Shown here in pieces: positions 35,057 to 47,294 of a stretch of DNA of 64,000 nucleotides (position 1 is its first letter; every line of letters begins with the position of its first letter). The notes beneath the pieces were generated by a model that was not told the origin of the DNA, did no database searches, and was given only the letters and a program-made list of their open reading frames with translations. The stretch comes from Armillaria gallica. Its lineage: Eukaryota; Basidiomycota; Agaricomycetes; Agaricales; Physalacriaceae. Both the position numbers and the translations under genes were made by a program. Location of the stretch: assembly GCA_037576215.1 (NCBI GenBank), contig JBANDB010000003.1, positions 1,736,001 to 1,800,000 on the forward strand. The letters run 5' to 3'.

Positions 35057-35759
35057 CCTTAAGTCCGTTGTGCTATAAGGGCACAAGTTTTTCATGCCGT
35101 TTTACTGATGGCCTTTTCAGGACGGAGAAAGGCATTGCTAAATCAAAGCTATGCAAGGTTTTGTTATCAGGTAAAATGCACTGGCCTCTGCTATGCAAGA
35201 AACTTTCTAAGTGACGCGGCTATATGTCAGAGATTCTGCATTTGCCTTTTTTGACATTATTATGTCACTCTTTTCTTAAATACCCTTGTGATGGATTATA
35301 AAGTGTTTACCAAGGTCTGAAGGCTCCAGGTTTTCGCCAGAATTAACTTCTGAATATGCTCTCTCTCCTCCCGTAAAGACTTTCTTGATAGACCTTGTGG
35401 TTCCAAATTTAGTAGATGGGCGTTATAATGTCACGTGTTGCATTTTTAACCTTATGAGGCATTAAAAGCCGTTATAAGGTACCAAATTGGATTAAACAGC
35501 GTTATGATAAAAGAGTCGGCATTATGATGCAGTATATTGCTAAAAATGGCATTTGCACTTTCTCCGACAATTACTTGCAACGGTATATTCCTCGAGGTCA
35601 GTCATTAGCTAGTGCGTATTCCGTTAATGAACTCAACTGAACTTAATTACTGTCTTTTGATAAGGCTCTCATAGAGACCATCACTGTGCCTGTCCTTGCC
35701 GCATCATCGATATCACCAACCGTAAACATTGCAGTATGATGTATGGATTTGTCGCGATG
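35057..35759. repeat. Extra partial copy of the membrane-gene upstream module
   Basis: 35057-35224 and 35575-35759 match 53770-53945 and 53945-54120, the spacer upstream of the membrane genes, but the gene itself is absent. A 345-bp mini-element separates the two halves. Confidence 0.55.
35225..35569. mobile_element. 345-bp inverted-repeat mini-element
   Basis: The ends are TGTCAGAGATTCTGCATTTG on the left and, inverted from the right, TGTCGGAGAAAGTGCAAATG. The module resumes directly afterwards (TACTTGC). It is non-coding and A/T-rich. The target site is probably TA, but the border is ambiguous. It is absent from the three related modules at 30070, 53940 and 57900, which shows it is an insertion. 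Confidence 0.55.
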
Positions 35760-36794
35760 CAAGGGGGCGGCGGAAATAAAATCGTGGACATGACATACAT
35801 TTTCATGTATAAGGGTGGGTGGACCCCTCCCCCCCTCCCCTCATACCATATATGGTAGTGATATAGCCATATATGGTTAGCTTAGTAATGGATTTCAATC
35901 AATATGATGACCCGAAGTCAACCCGAAGTTGCCGGCCAGGTTGCCGTGACTCATCATAATGGGCACCGGCAACCCCCGCCAAAATTCGCGCTCCGAGCGA
36001 TCTCAATCAGGGCCCAATATATGTGAGTTCCATGGATGCACCTTCTGCAGCTCGAAGGAAGAAGATTCACGAGTACTTTTGCAGGAACATTTTACTCAGG
36101 ACATAATTTTACATGTTTTCTTCAGGGCAATTTATTTTTTAGTCCTCTGTTTACCATAGTTTCATCGCATTTATAGCATTTAAAATGCTTTTTTTTTAAA
36201 AGTGCTCTGAAGAAAACATGTAGTTTATTTTTAAATGATATTCTGTAATTTTTTTGAAGTGATATGAGGTCTGTGGAAGCCTGTACCAGGTCCATTTGGA
36301 TGAGCAGTCCGAAGGCTTTGCAAATATAACCAAACAAACATTTACACAGCTTTTTGCACCTTTCAAGCATACAGAACCTTCATGAGATGCCATCCTAACT
36401 TTCAAAGATACTCTGGTACCACCAAATGTCAGTCCACACAGCAAAAGGCCAATTAATAAGGGTTCGTGCTGCTCATCACACTTCAATGAGAGTTGAAGCA
36501 ATTAACATTGATTTGCCGTCAGAATAGCCAAAAATGAGCTTAGTCAGCTCACATTCCAGAACCGGGCATTGCCGGTGCCAAATCATAACATGTGAAAAGG
36601 GATTGAAAAGGGATATAAAGCATATTGGATGCTTTAACACCCTCATAATATATCCCATTAATATCAGACTATCACTTTATGTCTCGTTAGGGCCTCTCAG
36701 AGTGATATATAAGGTAAGTCGGTATTGTGTTTAAGGTCGGGACCCCTCCCCCCCCCCACCCTCTTTGCCAGAATTTAGCCACGCCTCCCCCTTG
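35760..36794. mobile_element. Possible 1.03-kb inverted-repeat element
   Basis: The left end CAAGGGGGCGGCG and the inverted right end CAAGGGGGAGGCG match at 12 of 13 bases, and C-rich runs (GGACCCCTCCCCCCC and GGACCCCTCCCCCCCCCC) lie near both ends in the same orientation. The left border coincides with the point where the repeated upstream module breaks off. An internal hairpin is at 36111-36221. No clear target duplication or transposase frame was seen, so the element call is tentative. Confidence 0.4.
36111..36221. repeat. Inverted repeat (hairpin)
   Basis: ACATGTTTTCTTCAGGGCA at 36111-36129 is inverted at 36203-36221 as TGCTCTGAAGAAAACATGT, with one mismatch, and the similarity extends into the T-rich loop side. 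Confidence 0.65.
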
Positions 36795-37372
36795 ATCATC
36801 CATTGGTAGGAACAGAAGAGATAAAAATAAACATGCAGCTCAAATTTGTATCAGCTTGGGGATCAAACCCCCCACAAACCTAACCTGACAGGGGTCGTGA
36901 ATCTGGTGGCGATGCTTGGAAACAATATGTCCATTCCCAGACCATCCTGAAATTTTCCATTCCCGGTGTGCATCCTACTGGCACTTCCAGCCCAGACCAA
37001 ACACCGCTTTCCCATGAAGGTCAAGCCGCACGGTCCCGGGTAACCTTGCCCAATAACCACAATCTTCACTCTGCAATGTTTCGTCTGGTACTCTCTTCGG
37101 TTCAGTGGCGAAATTGCAGCCTCTTGTCACATTCAAAGACAGAAAATAACGGCATAAAGGTTCTCTTGTTACCTGTTTCTGGACAATGCCCGCACTGTGG
37201 GATGTAACAGTGAAATAATTCCCTGAGAAGCGAACCAGATAGTTCTGCGCAGGAAACAGCCACAGAGATGGACCCACATAAGTTAGTGGTCCGACACTAT
37301 TGCAGCTTACTAGCCCTCCAATCTCTACTTGATCATCCTAACGTCGAAGGCCTGTTCAGTACTCAATACTCA

Positions 37373-38781
37373 ATGGCGTTTCTGACCAAGATAAAACCTG
37401 ATAGTGATGCGCTGGTGGACGGTCTGGTAACACCGAAACAACAAACATCGTCGCTTCCAATGAGCCTAAACTCCGGTCCATCTCACTCAACCCTGACGAC
37501 AGTCAGGAAAAGAGAAGACTACAATCAGAAATTGACGCCGAAAAGAAGGTAAAGGAGGCAAAAAAAGTAGAGAGACATGGCGTACAAGGCTTTGCTTGTT
37601 GCCTGGAAGGAGATTGCTAACTTCGGATTCCCAGAGAATATCCCTGTGTGTGCTCGTTATCTTTTTCTGGAATGGTGGTAGCTGACCGAACAATAACAGA
37701 CAATTACAAAGGGCGATGGTGAGCACCATGTCGAGGGTTAACGTCAATTGATTCATTACTTTCTAGCCAAGAAGCAATACAAGCTGAATGACCGCGATAT
37801 GGGCACTCTCCAATTCAAGAGGAGAATTTCCAACAATGGAAACAATATGAAACTGTATTCAGTCCCTGAAGTTCAAGGCTTATGCAGGAGAAAACACGGC
37901 AAGCTACCTGACACAGTTCGTGATCATGAAGAGTTATGAGCTATCACTGTTACATTACTTCGTCAAACGTCCCTCAGACTAGCTATTTTTTCAATAGCTT
38001 GGATGAAAACTACGACCCATGTCTCGGAACGGTGACAAGACCAACTGCAGCTGGTTTACAAGTGGACCTTGATAGAAATAAAACCCGAGCAGCCGAATAT
38101 CGTGCAGAACTTGCAAAATGTTTGCGTTCATGGGTTTTGGATTATGATATCACCCTGCAAGCATACACTCCACCGCTTGGCTCGACCAAAGACACTCCCA
38201 CAGGATTTTGCGTACAGACCAGCAACTCGATGACTCACTGAGCTGGAAGCCATGAACCTGTTTCTTGTAAGTGATATATAGTGAAACAGCTGTGCAGTCT
38301 GCTCATATATGTACAGCTTCGTCGATGCGAACTTATGGTTTGGAAAGAAGGAACCAGCCTGATGGTGAAGACTGGGGTCATCCAGATCATGATGGGGGGA
38401 TTGGACCTATCCTGTATTCCGGAGATACCCTTGACTATATGGCTGTTCAACAGAGAGCTATGGACTGCCATGGTGGTTTCTCAGAACATAATAAAATGTA
38501 AGGTGCTCATTTTGACATCGAAGTTTGTTTGACCGTCGTCAGGATTTTCGAGAAAGCAAAACCAGCAGTCACTACTTTGTGGGCCAGTCAAGGGGATTAC
38601 CCATATGATCTGTTTCCCAGAGAGATCCTGAAAAGATTTGCCATGAGCCCAAAAGACCTGAAGGAGAACCCTTGGGCAAAGGATGTTCAAGATAAAAGCC
38701 TTATCGAGGTCTGATGGCCACCGTATGAAGTCATCACAGATGACTATGGTGTATCAGATCCATACGCTCCTGGCTTTGACT
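37373..38781 (+). pseudogene. Unrecognised coiled-coil protein gene, copy 2
   Basis: Counterpart of 20202-21618. The leader frame is broken early: the segment after TTVRKRED is shifted because one base is missing compared with TTARKERRP of copy 1, and an extra A run lies near 37562. The middle exon is better here (NNGNNMKLYSVPEV reads through without the copy 1 frameshift). The last exon meets TGA where copy 1 has TGG (LIEVW). Both copies are therefore damaged at different places. Confidence 0.4.
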
Positions 38782-39041
38782 GATTTTGGATGCTGATGTA
38801 GATATGAAGGTTGCAATAAGCTCATGCTTTCTTTTGTGCTGCCCTTTGCTTAATGTGAATCAGTAATAAAGTACTGAAAGACCAGTGGGACGCAGAGGAC
38901 ATCATTGATCAGATCCCACATGTCCTTCGGCCCCGACTCAGGAGTAGAATGCGCAACTAGACATTGAGAGCAGTTCGAATAAGGTGCTGACTAATCTGCA
39001 AGCCAATTCTTCTTCTCGCAGCCAGCACTGCAACTCTACCA

Positions 39042-42000
39042 ATGGCATTACTGCCAAACCTCGATATCATGTGTGCCCTCACAGGCCATGACCATCCCTA
39101 TCTCTTTCGTACATGGCATTCAAGAAACATTCTCAAGACCCCTTTATCGGCGACATTCATGGACCTTCACAATGATATCAGGACAGAGCATGATTTATAT
39201 TGCCTCTGTGGTAAACAAATTAGCGATAGCGTCTGGAAAACAGATTATCGGATGAACGAGGACACAGATGATATACTAGCAGATTTCGCGAAGCATTTGC
39301 CGCTACATGATCCTATTGTGATGTACTTTCTGGGTCCTTCACTGTCAAGGAGCGGAAATAATGTTAGACTGACCTTTGAAATCAAAGAGGATGAGGATAT
39401 TGATCCTTCTGAAGGTAAAAGGATGCACCGTTCCCATTCACAAACTTTCGGCTCATTCGGCTCAAGTACTAGTTGATCTGGTCTCTCTGAAGCAAACCCA
39501 TTCCGATGACAGTCATGGTGTTGTTACGTCCTCCCAGTCTTGTGCTTCTGAGTGGTACACAGACTTGGGCGAGTCTGTCTTCAAAATTGGATTTTCTGAT
39601 GTAAAGGTATACCTGTTTCATCTACCCTGTGTCATTTTCTCAGTTGTTTACCTTTTAGCTTCCTAGACTGAAGCTAAAAGATTTTTGGGAGCTTGTTTCC
39701 ACCAGAGGTGTCCTGTATGTCGATAAAACGCACTCGCTTCTGTTCCTAGCGTGGGGCCACAGTCACCAGTGTATACCCATAGTCCAGTGACCTAGAGGGT
39801 TTGGAAAAACCACGTTCTTATTGATGTTTGCTTATTTTCATGACCACCATCTGGCCCATGAATTTGACAACCTTTTTGGCCCCCTTTCCGCTGGTCAGCA
39901 CGTACTATCGAAGGATTATGTCAGCCTTGTTCCCAATCTGGATCTGGTTTTGACGCTTGACCTCGGTCTTCTTCCGGTCCTCACCATTGACAATATGGAA
40001 ATAGAGCTCACTCGGTTTCTCCACATGATGCTGGCTTCGTTCACTGACAAATACAGCGCAGAACTCAATGGAAGGACTCATAAATGCATGCCTTTTTTCA
40101 ATCCAGGATATCACCCTGGAATTGGGGGATGATAAATTAAAACCTATGATTGCAGGGCAGCCATATTGTAATACAATGCTGTAACTGTAGCTTGGATTAA
40201 TCTATTATATGACCTTTACTGTAGGCTGATTTGAGTGAGCTCTTTAGTGGGTCTGGACCAGGGCCATGTTTACACAATAGACTATAGCTGAGCTCATCGC
40301 CTGGCACAGTGAGCATATTGTTGATGATGTTGACTGCACACCATGCTGGGTGCATCAATGCACCAATTACTGCTTTTATCTTCCAGATCTGTTGGGGATC
40401 TATAAGCTGGTGCTGAATCAATATTTGCTCTTGTTTAGGAAATTCATTCTTTACCGACTCTCTGCTTATTATAATTGCCCCTGATCAGTGCTTCTTTCGG
40501 GATTCTCATGTCAAACACACGACTGAAAGATTTTCAGGCATAATCTCATGTTTTTTAATGTCACTGAATCTCGTTATTGTCTTCATATGTTTTCCAACCA
40601 CTGTTTTTTTGTATATTTTCTGCGGGTTTCTTCGAACCCATAAAACATTTCAATCCCAAAAATTTGACAATAATGACATGTAGAACAAAAATATCTACCC
40701 AAAAGACACAGCTACACTATGCATAATCAAGGATTATTCCACCGACTCATCCACAACCATCGATCAGCTCTTGGACCGGCACCCACAATAGCTCCGCATG
40801 CTTTTTCATACACTGTCGTATGTCAGCCTGCCCAAAATAACAGAATATTACCTGACACTGGACAGGCATGACAATAGACGGCCTTGGGAGACATTGGTAA
40901 GCACCGTTCTCAGCACCCTTGGAATTGGCATGCACAAGATCATGATGGAGATACAGCCAGCGGCAAGTCAGGAGTGTGAAAGCAGCGGCGAGAGTCATTG
41001 TGCAGACATCATCGACCCAGCGAAAGGAGTGTGTGGAGAGGTTGGGCATTGGGAGGGTGTAGGAAGAAATGGAGCATGCACAGACAATGATGGGTGGTGT
41101 GAGGATAGACAGTGGTTGTATGGCGTGTCAAGGCAGGCGTGCTTGCCAAAGTTAACCTAGAAATTCTAGATAAGTGCAGGAAATGTCTTCGGTCGATGGT
41201 GAGGGCGAGAATGGGGATGTGGGTTGGTAGGCAGGCGGCTGTTCGAGGTCGGCTCAAGAGACAATGGCCATGGTGATCATGGTTGGATTCGGATCACAAT
41301 GAGGAAAAGACATGACAGCAGAAAGTATTCAGCACGCTACTGTGGATCACCAGTATGAGTTTACAAGCTGGAAATGTGGCAAAAGACGCCTAACTCACCA
41401 GTCAAGTTGTACTGGCTAAAAATGAGCTGGCGATTGCAACGTCATAATGATGATAGGATGGACAGGACGAATGCTATACTTAGAGAGGTTAAAAAATATG
41501 AAAGGAAAACTGGCGAAGAAATCACAGGATTTCGAAGAGGTCCAGTTGGCCGTTGGTAGTCGTCGACAGTGTTCAGGATGACAATGAACAGCCTTGATCA
41601 ATGTTCGGGAAATGCCGGGCTTCCTTTTCAGGCTAAAGTACTTTGGAATGGATAGACCAAGTATCTTCCGCTAGGTGTTCTATGCACTTGGAGAATTTAT
41701 AGACCATCGGGATATGTCTGAGCATACTCTGTGCAGCTCCGTGTTGAATTTTACCCCAAAATGGTGAGCTTAGAGTTTCAGTCCAACAACGAAATCAAAA
41801 ACTGAAGATCACCGAACTTATGCGTTAATGTGAGGCTACATTTTCACATCTCTGTATACTTCGCTGGACCAAAATCATACGGGATCATATGACAGAGGTG
41901 CCATATAATGAAATCTACACCGTAAGACCTTCACAGATGTTGCAGCATGGGAGGAATCATCACTTTTGGAGATTGCGGAGATGCATCTTCATACTGCATC

Positions 42001-43584
42001 CCATTGTGCCATGTATGTCAGAAACAGTCGTTGTTAGAGGGAATTTGTGCAGATAGATTCTAATATTCAGCGTATATACAAATTAATGCTCATATTCTCT
42101 GTATGCGTTCTTAACAGACAAACAGAAAATGAATAAGTTGGACTGTCATGGACAGTTGTCCTGACTTGCTACGTACATATTCAAAAATGACAATGGAATG
42201 GCACAGAAGATGGAAATAGAAGCAGAATAAAATAACGGTCTGAATGGGGTGAGTGTGCATGGTGAGCAGCAGGCGAGCAGACGAGTGTCCAATTGATAAA
42301 GCGGTGAAGGGTCCGGTGCCAGCCTGTGAGCACTTCAGCTCTAAAATAGAATGTCAGTTAATAGATAAGGAGAGAGTATCATGGCACAACCAATCAATTG
42401 CCCAGTATCACAGCTCTATATCCCGATACATGATATGGGATAACCGTGACATCCATGAGCGCTGAGTGGGGAGCATCTGGGGTCAAATTATGCCTAAATG
42501 ATGGAAGGTGTCATCTATAATGATTTAAACGACATCTTGAAAGTATCTAAGGTTTCAGGGCAGGGGCAGGAGGAGGAAGCAAACACGGCGGAAGGAGGAG
42601 GACGAGAATGTGAATCTGTCACATTGTCACACCCCAATACATATGCTGCTGGGACTGTGCCACGACAAACCACGGTTCTGAAAGATCCTGATCAGAAATG
42701 AATGAAAATAGACCTCCCAGGAATGATGAATACCGTAATGAACCAAAAATCCACAGGAATTACAGGAACCGAACAAAAAGAAGCTGCAAGCAGAAAAGGA
42801 AAGCAGCACACTTGACCCCAAAATGGGTGTGCAGCGAGCACGCAACGGCCCAGCAGTGAGCTCCCCATACGAATCATAGTGATTCTAATAAATTACCTTG
42901 ACCTGTAATTACAGCAAATATTACAATACACACTCCCTGTGATTATAGGATTATTATGTATTAGAAGGTATATATGGCCTGAGGATATTGTCTTCAGGAT
43001 GTCGTGGTGTGTTGCCAATCTCTATACAGGCCTTATATACACTCAAATCATTCCTCCAGCACTTCGTGTCTCGTGCAGGCCAGACTGTTTGTCTGTGCAT
43101 TGATAATTATACTGCTCCACTTCTCGCTCTACCTGAGACACAGCGTACAGAGATTGCCGAAGCACTCAAACTGTCCCTCTTCCACACTATTGGTCCCTGT
43201 GTGATTAAGGGTTATATTTGAAAAGGATTTATCGTTGGGGAATGGGACATCCCTTGTGAGCTGGATGAGTGGGCAGCATCGGAATCTCACAGCCCATATA
43301 TGGATACTGATCATGGGCTCTTCCATGTCTGTGTGGACTTGATGCATTTCCCTCTTATGCAAGAGGCATTCGGCTTCTGTGACTCAGAGGTTCAAAAGAT
43401 GGATAAAGCTGTGGGTCGTCTCCCAAATGTGGATGCAGCTGGTGACATTCTAAACTATCTAAATGGTCCGCAATATTTTGCTCGCCGCTTTTTGTACATG
43501 GGTGAGACGGAAAAGCGGGATGTCTATGGCACACACGAAGTTCTCGAGACCATAGCGGACCGCAGTGGGAGAACCAGGTTCTAG
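39042..43584 (+). pseudogene. AAA-ATPase-like gene, copy 2, split by insertion
   Basis: Counterpart of 21908-23564. The ATG at 39042 (MALLPNLDIM) and the acidic first exon are open to a shift near 39420 (an extra A). The P-loop is intact as PRGFGKTT, unlike copy 1, but the codon two before it is TGA where copy 1 has CGA. The DLGLLPVLTIDNM block is open. The gene is then cut at 40111 by a 2.87-kb insertion and resumes at 42982. In the last exon GGTTATATTTGA replaces GGTTATATTCGA, making another stop by a CpG change. It is clearly a pseudogene. Confidence 0.6.
40112..42981. mobile_element. 2.87-kb insertion with 7-bp target duplication
   Basis: AGGATAT stands at 40105-40111 and again at 42982-42988, while the empty site in copy 1 (near 22963) has it once. 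Near the ends, inverted blocks match imperfectly: CCTATGATTGCAGGG..ATTGTAATA..CTGTAA on the left, and the inverse of a block at about 42905-42955 on the right. These features fit a cut-and-paste DNA element. No frame inside gives a recognisable transposase; the longest are about 120 residues and look like chance frames, so it is probably non-autonomous. Confidence 0.6.
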
Positions 43585-43984
43585 ATCCAGACAGCATCCT
43601 CAAGGATCATCGCAACATTCACTTGCACCATATCCCTTCTCTTTTTGCCAGCTGCGGCTCTTCATCACACTACCCTTTGCTGTATGGAACAGCAGATGGC
43701 GAGGCGCATAAAATAGCTGAGCATCCACCATTTGGTGAGACTGCTGGCACCGGGATAGGTATTTAGCGTCACCAGATGCCTGAGTATCTTTTCCGCTTCT
43801 TTCCATCTACACAGTCATGTTATGACAACGGCTACATTGATACCTATCACTACAGGCCACAATAATAATAATGTATACGATGCACAAGGGAGAGCTCTAG
43901 GAGTATACTTTATGATCAAGGGAACAACGAGCGAACAAAGTTAGGTATGGATCACGATCACTGAAGAAAACACGCCTGTCCATA

Positions 43985-45050
43985 CCGTGTGTGATGGCCT
44001 TATTTGTCATCCCTCTCTGGCTGAATGTCAGAGCTATCCTGACAGATTTCACTCTCTGAGTCAACACTGACGTCTCCCAGGGATTCCACTGGAGTGCAAT
44101 GACAGTATATGGTATCTCTACCTCGGAGCCATCCTCATGGGCACAGCCTTCCTGGGGGTCTGCTACTGGAATGAAGTGGCCGTACTCATTGTCTATCTCC
44201 TGCTCAGGAGCCTCAAGTTCGTGGCTGGCCATGGAATTTGATTGGGAGCTCTGACTTCCCAGTGTAGTATTTCGGAAGCGAAGTGAGCCTGATATGACCC
44301 TGCCCTGCTAAGAATTGTCTGGGCGAGCGTGACCAGCTGTGACACGCCCAACAAGGACTGTCGGAGCAATTCCCTACATGAAATCTACTAGATGCGAAGA
44401 CAGGGAAAAAATGTGAGTTTACCCTTGCAGCCACAGCTAGAGCATCAAGGTAGATCAATGAAATGTCATAGGAAGGCTATGCACAAGATCAAGGATATCG
44501 AGTAAAGTGCTGATGACTCTACCAAGACTTCAAGGATATGATGGTAATCCCTGAGCCACCTCCTGCTCGTGCAATGGTGACAATGCGGTAGATGATGAGT
44601 GAGATGGTACACCACAACGTTGAAGCAAGCATGAAGAATGTATAAATCACATATCCAAAGATAGAGCCAAATGGATTAGTGAATCCTTTGTATGTACCAA
44701 TGATTTTGAAGACTGGGCAAAGGCTTGAGGATAAAATCAACAAAGTAAGAAATCGGGGTGATTACCAATTGCGGAAATGAGAAAAATGACAGGAAGCAGA
44801 ATAGCAAGCGACCGCTGTCCCGGTACCAGCCAACAACGCCAAATCTACACTTTGTAAGTTGTGGTAAAGTATCTGAGTGGAGGCAGACATACTATTGTGG
44901 AGTCTGCAAGGATGCTACAGGTGGCACCGCGGCACAGTGCGCGCACGAATTGATGTCAGTGCTAGGGCTGATGTACACCACATATTTTGTCCATGGTCAA
45001 CCAATATAGAGTCGATTTCTGACAAGGTAACTGCTGGGAAGTATACCATC
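43985..45050 (-). pseudogene. 5'-truncated multi-pass membrane gene, inverted copy 2
   Basis: Counterpart of 23942-25010. The hydrophobic blocks YTFFMLASTLWC and YRIVTIARAGG are kept, but frames are broken (an extra base in the STLWC-TISL region; missing codons near 44470 where other copies have ARNDIS). It lacks the first exons and carries many CpG to TpG or CpA changes against copy 1. Confidence 0.55.
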
Positions 45051-45117
45051 GTCGCCACATGCATATCAGCAAAGAGCAGATAATTTTGAGATCACCATTG
45101 TACTATTGAAGGTAGTA

Positions 45118-46005
45118 CTGTAGTATTACGACCAGATGTTCACCGGGTGTTATGCGTTATGAGTTAGGTTCACCTGGACTCATGTTCAGGACTAGTGATT
45201 TACAGGGCCGGGCTTGGCCTGGCTTTGAGGGCTTGGGCTTGGCTTTCATCGGGCCGGGCTTTCAATTTTGCAAGCCCGAGCCCTGAGCCAAAGCCCTATC
45301 GGGCTCGGGCCTGGCTCGGGCTCAAGCCAGGGCTTGTAGATATGTTTGAAAACATAGTGTCAAAGAGATTTGTAAGCATTAATTCATGTTTTATGAGTTG
45401 CGAAGCTTACTAGGTGATCTGAATAGAGATCAAGACTGCAATTTCTTCTGATTATGACAAGTAGATGTGTATTGAGGTACATTCTGGCACTCTAATATCA
45501 AGAATACTACCTTCAATAACCACATAGGTGTGATCTTAAAGCCCTGGCCTGAAGCCCGGGGCTTGGGCTTTCTCAAGTCAAAGCCTGAGCCCAAGCCCTG
45601 TATAAGCCCTGTACCAGGGCCGGGCTTTTCAAGGCTTGGCTTGGCCTGGCTTGGCCTGGCTTTCGGGCTTGAGCCAAGCCCTGTAAATCGCTATTCAGGA
45701 CTCGGTGTTATGCATTATAGATTATGGCATAGGTTCATGTTCATGGGATGCCGGACAGAATTGTCCCAGTTGAGTCATGAATTGGCCCAAAATGTCGCTG
45801 AAGCCCGTGGAGGATTGTATTTTGGACAAAGAATAGGCCTAAATTAAGTCAGAAAATAGCTGAAAATCACACCAAAAAAATTAGTAAATATCGTTTGCCT
45901 AGATACATGTTCATGACCCCACGTTACGCGTTATATGATATGACTTAAGTTCAGTTCATAGTGCCGCGTTATGCGTTATATGAACATGCGGTCATAATAC
46001 TACAG
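45118..46005. mobile_element. TA-flanked inverted-repeat element, hosting a hAT-like element
   Basis: The left end CTGTAGTATTACGACC continues to ATGTTCA, and the right end inverted reads CTGTAGTATTATGACC to ATGTTCA: 22 of 25 bases match. TA flanks both sides (45116-45117 and 46006-46007), and copy 1 lacks the element at the matching site near 25078. Without the nested insertion the element is about 380 bp, non-coding and MITE-like. The TA target suggests a Tc1/mariner-type source. Confidence 0.65.
45193..45693. mobile_element. hAT-like non-autonomous element, 501 bp
   Basis: The ends TAGTGATTTACAGGG and, inverted, TAGCGATTTACAGGG match at 14 of 15 bases. The 8-bp target duplication TTCAGGAC occurs at 45185-45192 and 45694-45701. 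Both subterminal regions are packed with GGGCTTGGC/GGCCTGGC repeats, typical of transposase-binding repeats. There is no transposase frame. It sits inside the TA-flanked element at 45118-46005. Confidence 0.75.
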
Positions 46006-46362
46006 TATACCATACATTATCAGTGACATTGTGCTGGTCATGAATCAGAACATCCGGTTAGTTGGTTGAATAATATTTTTTACTGAAATTGAGGATGTCC
46101 AGCTTGGTACTGAAATGAGTAGCGGGGTGAAAATATCCGTGGGAAGGAAGGAAGGAAGAAAGTTTTATTACCCGACGGTGCTCCTCAACAGAAGCGTGCC
46201 GACGTCCGTACTACAGTCCCCCAGATACATCTACACTAGCTAATGTGTGTCTACTATACCTAGTGAGGAATGCGACTGCTACGGTACCGAACCACTCCTA
46301 TGCTCTGCCGCTATGGTCAAGCCCCATCATGAGTACTCCCTCACGGCCTCGGCGGTAGGTTG

Positions 46363-46930
46363 TAAGGTAGGGCTAAAAAATGGGTATTAATTAACATCGG
46401 TTTATTAACATTGTTAATAACACGTTAATAAAAAGTTAATAACAGGGTACCCCAACGCACCTTGTGAACAAAGGTGAATAAATCAAACTTGGCCAGGGCC
46501 TATAGCCGCCATGCCGACTCACTCCACTGCTACTCCGCCAGGCACAAAACTCTTCTTCCTTTCTCGTCACCCTTCAGCTGCAAGTCGAACTCGAAAACAT
46601 GAATCTCGACGGTTCTTCTTCTGAAGCAGACGCTGCTTGAGTGCTGCACACAGTTGGCGGAGTTTCCAATTCCATGGAGTTGTAAACAGTGTCGGCAGAC
46701 ACGTCGAGAAGGACTGAAAAAGATCAATTGAGCCAATGTACGAGTGGTTCTGGATTTTTTAATCGACCTTTTGTTATTAGCTTGTTAGAAAATGCTTTTT
46801 TCGCCTGTTATTCACATTATTTCGCAAGAAAATTATTAACTGTTAATAACCTAGTGAATAAATGCCCTCTCACGCCCCGATGTTAAATAACATGTTATTA
46901 ACAGGACCGGGAATTATTAGCCCTACCTTA
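46363..46930. mobile_element. hAT-like non-autonomous element, 568 bp
   Basis: Perfect 14-bp terminal inverted repeats TAAGGTAGGGCTAA and an 8-bp target duplication GTAGGTTG at 46355-46362 and 46931-46938. Subterminal regions hold many TTAATAAC motifs in both orientations. There is no transposase frame. It is nested in the retroposon-like insertion 46145-47585. Confidence 0.75.
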
Positions 46931-47294
46931 GTAGGTTGGTGAATAAATAATAAAGGAACGGAGTGGGAGAAGGAGGAGGTGCGTCGGGGATCGCACCCTC
47001 GCCTTCCAGCTGGGATATAGCTCCCACACAGACGGACACCCCGAGGGCAAACTGCAAAGGAGAGCGCAGTGGGGAGAGCCACGCGGCACGCCATGCATGC
47101 GCACGGGCCATGTAACGGTCACCCCCCACCGCCCAATCGAAATTGGAAGAAATCCCTACCTCGGACTGAGAGAACCCAGTGCACGAGAGTGGAGAGCAGG
47201 CTGGCTATCGGACATGCCGTTTGCACAGTGGGGCAGTTATCAGCCCTAGGCCTGAAGCTGAAGGCCTAAAGGACAGTGCCAGTAAGATGGGGTG

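Noticed and set aside
40747..41257. Open frames inside the 2.87-kb insertion as a transposase
   Set aside because: The frames are about 80-120 residues, overlap on both strands and show no DDE, BED or dimerisation features.
45193..45693. GGGCTTGGC-rich blocks as a simple microsatellite
   Set aside because: Terminal inverted repeats and an exact 8-bp target duplication show they are subterminal repeats of a hAT-like element.
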